Source: Methylosinus sp. Ce-a6
GTDB lineage: Bacteria; Pseudomonadota; Alphaproteobacteria; Rhizobiales; Beijerinckiaceae
Reading direction: 5' to 3'
Length of the DNA: 64,000 nucleotides
NCBI RefSeq assembly: GCF_009811655.1
Contig: NZ_BGJX01000017.1
Location: 28,745 to 92,744 of the forward strand
Shown here: positions 62,263 to 64,000 of the stretch, one piece after another
Numbering within the stretch: position 1 is the stretch's first letter
Layout of the letters: every line of letters begins with the position of its first letter
Position numbers and translations under genes: made by a program
The notes under the pieces: generated by a model
What the model was told of the DNA's origin: nothing
Seen by the model: the letters and a program-made list of their open reading frames with translations, nothing else
The model's database searches: none

Positions 62263-64000
62263 TCAGCGGATCGCGCCGAACCGCGGCGCGTCGTCAGGAG
62301 CAATGCCCAGGCTGAAATCGGGCGCCCACACTAGCAGCGCGCGGCGGGGCTGCGCCGGATCGGCGACGACGCGGAACAGAGCAGGCTTTCCGCTGCGCCG
62401 AGAGAGAGTCTCGGCGTCGGACACGATCTGCCGCAGCAGGCTCGCCTCCTCGCTCCCGATTCTGTCGACGAGAACCCATCCATAGCCCGCTGTGAGAAGA
62501 TATTCCGTGAAGATCTCGGGCGATCGCGACGGGCAATTGGCGCCGTTGGACGCATAGAAGCACACATCGCTATTGGTGTATGCGGGCATGAGAAAATAGT
62601 GAAAGGCGAAGTTACGAAGATACGCGTTGTCCGCCTCCTTCGAGCTGAGCACCCACACGCGATCGGCGCCGACGATCGGGCGCGCCTCGCGGCTGATCGA
62701 ATCGACGTCGAAGTCGAACTCGGTAGACACAGGGCGCCAGAAGGCGGTGGGCAGGAGCACGGCGTGAAGCAGAAGAGCGGCGCCGACGATCAGCGCGCTG
62801 CAAATCCGAGCGCCATGTTTCGTCGCGGGATACAGAAGCGTGATCAGCGAAGTGGCGAGGAACGGGAAGAGGAAGATGCCGATATAACGCTCGAAGCTCG
62901 GGAGCTTCGGATCGCCGTGAAAGAATCCGGCCATCTGTAGCACGATGGCGCCGATCCAAGCCACCATCACGAGTGAGACGCCGAGGACAAGGACCAAAAG
63001 ACGATCGCGCCGCGGCTCACTCAGAGCCGCTCCGAGCACGCCGGCGGCCATGCCGGCGATGACCATGATGCCGATCGAGACGCCGACACCGTGAAATTGC
63101 GGCTTGCCTTCGACGAACAGCCTGCGCGTCACCGCCTGCAGGAAGGCGGGATCGCCTCTGACGGTATTCATGAAGCTTGCGACGAGATCGCTCGGCACGT
63201 TCTGGAGCTCGCCATAGAAGGCGAGATAGGCCGATTGATATAGCTGATGGGCGACGAGCGGCGCGAAAATGACGGCCGCATAGGCCGCGACGCGCGCGGG
63301 CGCGAGCTGCGCTCGATCGCGTCCGCGCGCGGCATAGTCGAGCCCGACGAGCATCATTGCCAGCAACATCGCCGGCTGCAGGAGCCCGATGCGCAGCAGC
63401 GGCGCCGCCGCGAGCGCCGTGGCCGCCAGCACGAGCTTCTCGCGCGAAGGCGCCGTTATGTGATGATAGATCGCGGAAAGAGCGATCGCGAGCACGACTG
63501 CCGCGGCGAAATCGGCATAGCCGCTCTGGAGCACGCCGGTGATGCGATAGGCGAGCGCGAGCAAAAGAGGAAACAACGCCCAGCGCATCGCGCTCTGCGC
63601 CCGGCTCGTCGACGGCTCGGCGCGCGATCCGAACAGCATCAGCGCCGTCAGATAGGCGAGCAGCAAAATTTTGTGCGTCTGCAGATTATCGGTGGTGAAG
63701 GCGAAAATGCCTTGCAGATAGAAGAGCAGGAGCGGCTGTAGCGGCGGATAGGTGGGAAATTTGCTATAGCCATTGCCGATCAGCGGCGCGCCGAAATCGA
63801 AGGATTTCGTCATCACCGACCAGTGTGTGTAATTGTCCCATGGCACATGGGTCGTATGGGGCAAGACCGCCGAGACGACGGCGATCGCGACCAGCGCGAT
63901 GGCTGCCCGCGCATCGAGCGCATTGACGCCCTGCCGAGCGATGCACAGCCCTGCGAGCGCCCAGAATACGCAAAGCAGAATGGCGCGGGCGTAGAGCGGA
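62263..64000 (-). CDS. Polytopic membrane protein, GT-C-like (N-terminus outside window)
   Basis: The frame is open to the edge of the window, so at least 578 residues are visible. About 9-11 hydrophobic segments cover the first 400 residues, and the loop FPTYPPLQPLLLFYLQGIFA follows an early WDNYTHW. The C-terminal soluble part is CFYASNGANCPSRSPEIFTE then EEASLLRQIVSDAETLSRRS. The layout resembles lipid-linked-sugar (GT-C) glycosyltransferases; the catalytic Asp-Glu region would be upstream of the window. It lies next to the mobile-element graveyard but itself has normal GC-rich codon use. Confidence 0.8.
   Translation of the reverse strand, partial: PLYARAILLCVFWALAGLCIARQGVNALDARAAIALVAIAVVSAVLPHTTHVPWDNYTHWSVMTKSFDFGAPLIGNGYSKFPTYPPLQPLLLFYLQGIFAFTTDNLQTHKILLLAYLTALMLFGSRAEPSTSRAQSAMRWALFPLLLALAYRITGVLQSGYADFAAAVVLAIALSAIYHHITAPSREKLVLAATALAAAPLLRIGLLQPAMLLAMMLVGLDYAARGRDRAQLAPARVAAYAAVIFAPLVAHQLYQSAYLAFYGELQNVPSDLVASFMNTVRGDPAFLQAVTRRLFVEGKPQFHGVGVSIGIMVIAGMAAGVLGAALSEPRRDRLLVLVLGVSLVMVAWIGAIVLQMAGFFHGDPKLPSFERYIGIFLFPFLATSLITLLYPATKHGARICSALIVGAALLLHAVLLPTAFWRPVSTEFDFDVDSISREARPIVGADRVWVLSSKEADNAYLRNFAFHYFLMPAYTNSDVCFYASNGANCPSRSPEIFTEYLLTAGYGWVLVDRIGSEEASLLRQIVSDAETLSRRSGKPALFRVVADPAQPRRALLVWAPDFSLGIAPDDAPRFGAIR

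Overview
This is a GC-rich chromosomal window from an alphaproteobacterium, most likely of the order Hyphomicrobiales. The giant two-pass membrane coiled-coil protein at 4876-12444 matches the GPR/RgsE polar-growth proteins of that order. The def-fmt-truA cluster, the DUF2336 protein, the FadL-type and bbp2-type outer-membrane proteins and the permissive GC-rich codon use fit the same group. The dispersed repeats and gene texture suggest a Methylocystis/Methylosinus-type methylotroph, but that is inference: no methane- or methanol-oxidation gene is in the window.

Layout. 1-4.5 kb: end of an Ntn-type amidase, tRNA-Leu(GAG), a methyltransferase and an SGNH hydrolase, then a small protein and an Hpt phosphotransfer protein. 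4.9-12.4 kb: the giant polar-growth protein, built on a 33-residue (99 bp) repeat with a 66-residue (198 bp) super-period. 12.7-20.1 kb: a bbp2 porin, a secreted protein, a YfhO-type membrane protein, a CitE-like protein and a DUF2336 protein. 20.3-25.5 kb: nadK and ugd interleaved with AT-rich probable imports (a DUF3800 gene and a methyltransferase). 25.5-31.1 kb: malic enzyme, then a GxxExxY/PD-(D/E)xK gene bracketed by long inverted repeats that run into the start of mutS. 31-45 kb: acyl-CoA dehydrogenase with a crotonase, an SRAP protein, a peptidoglycan-binding protein, Xaa-Pro aminopeptidase, a FadL homologue, PrmA and a FemAB-like protein. 45.5-50.8 kb: a GT21-type glycosyltransferase, a glutamyl-tRNA synthetase, a MarR regulator with a cysteine-bearing tail, a CPVC thioredoxin-like protein and a MOSC protein. 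50.9-56.3 kb: truA-fmt-def on the minus strand and thiE-Sel1-esterase on the plus strand. 56.3-59.3 kb: an AT-rich stretch with a winged-helix gene and a tRNA-like relic, then a DegP-type protease. 59.3-62.2 kb: a graveyard made of an internally deleted ISAs1-type element, a cas3 fragment, a cas4-cas1 fusion fragment of type I-U/I-G, and an ISL3 transposase tail. 62.3-64 kb: the C-terminal part of a polytopic membrane protein.

The most notable non-gene signal is a bipartite palindromic repeat of about 105 bp, present in eight intergenic places. Its second hairpin shows compensatory base changes between copies, and its ends form the stop codons of four flanking genes. No CRISPR array was seen, and the cas genes are clearly broken. 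Housekeeping genes (mutS, gltX, def, fmt, truA, prmA, nadK) make up most of the rest.
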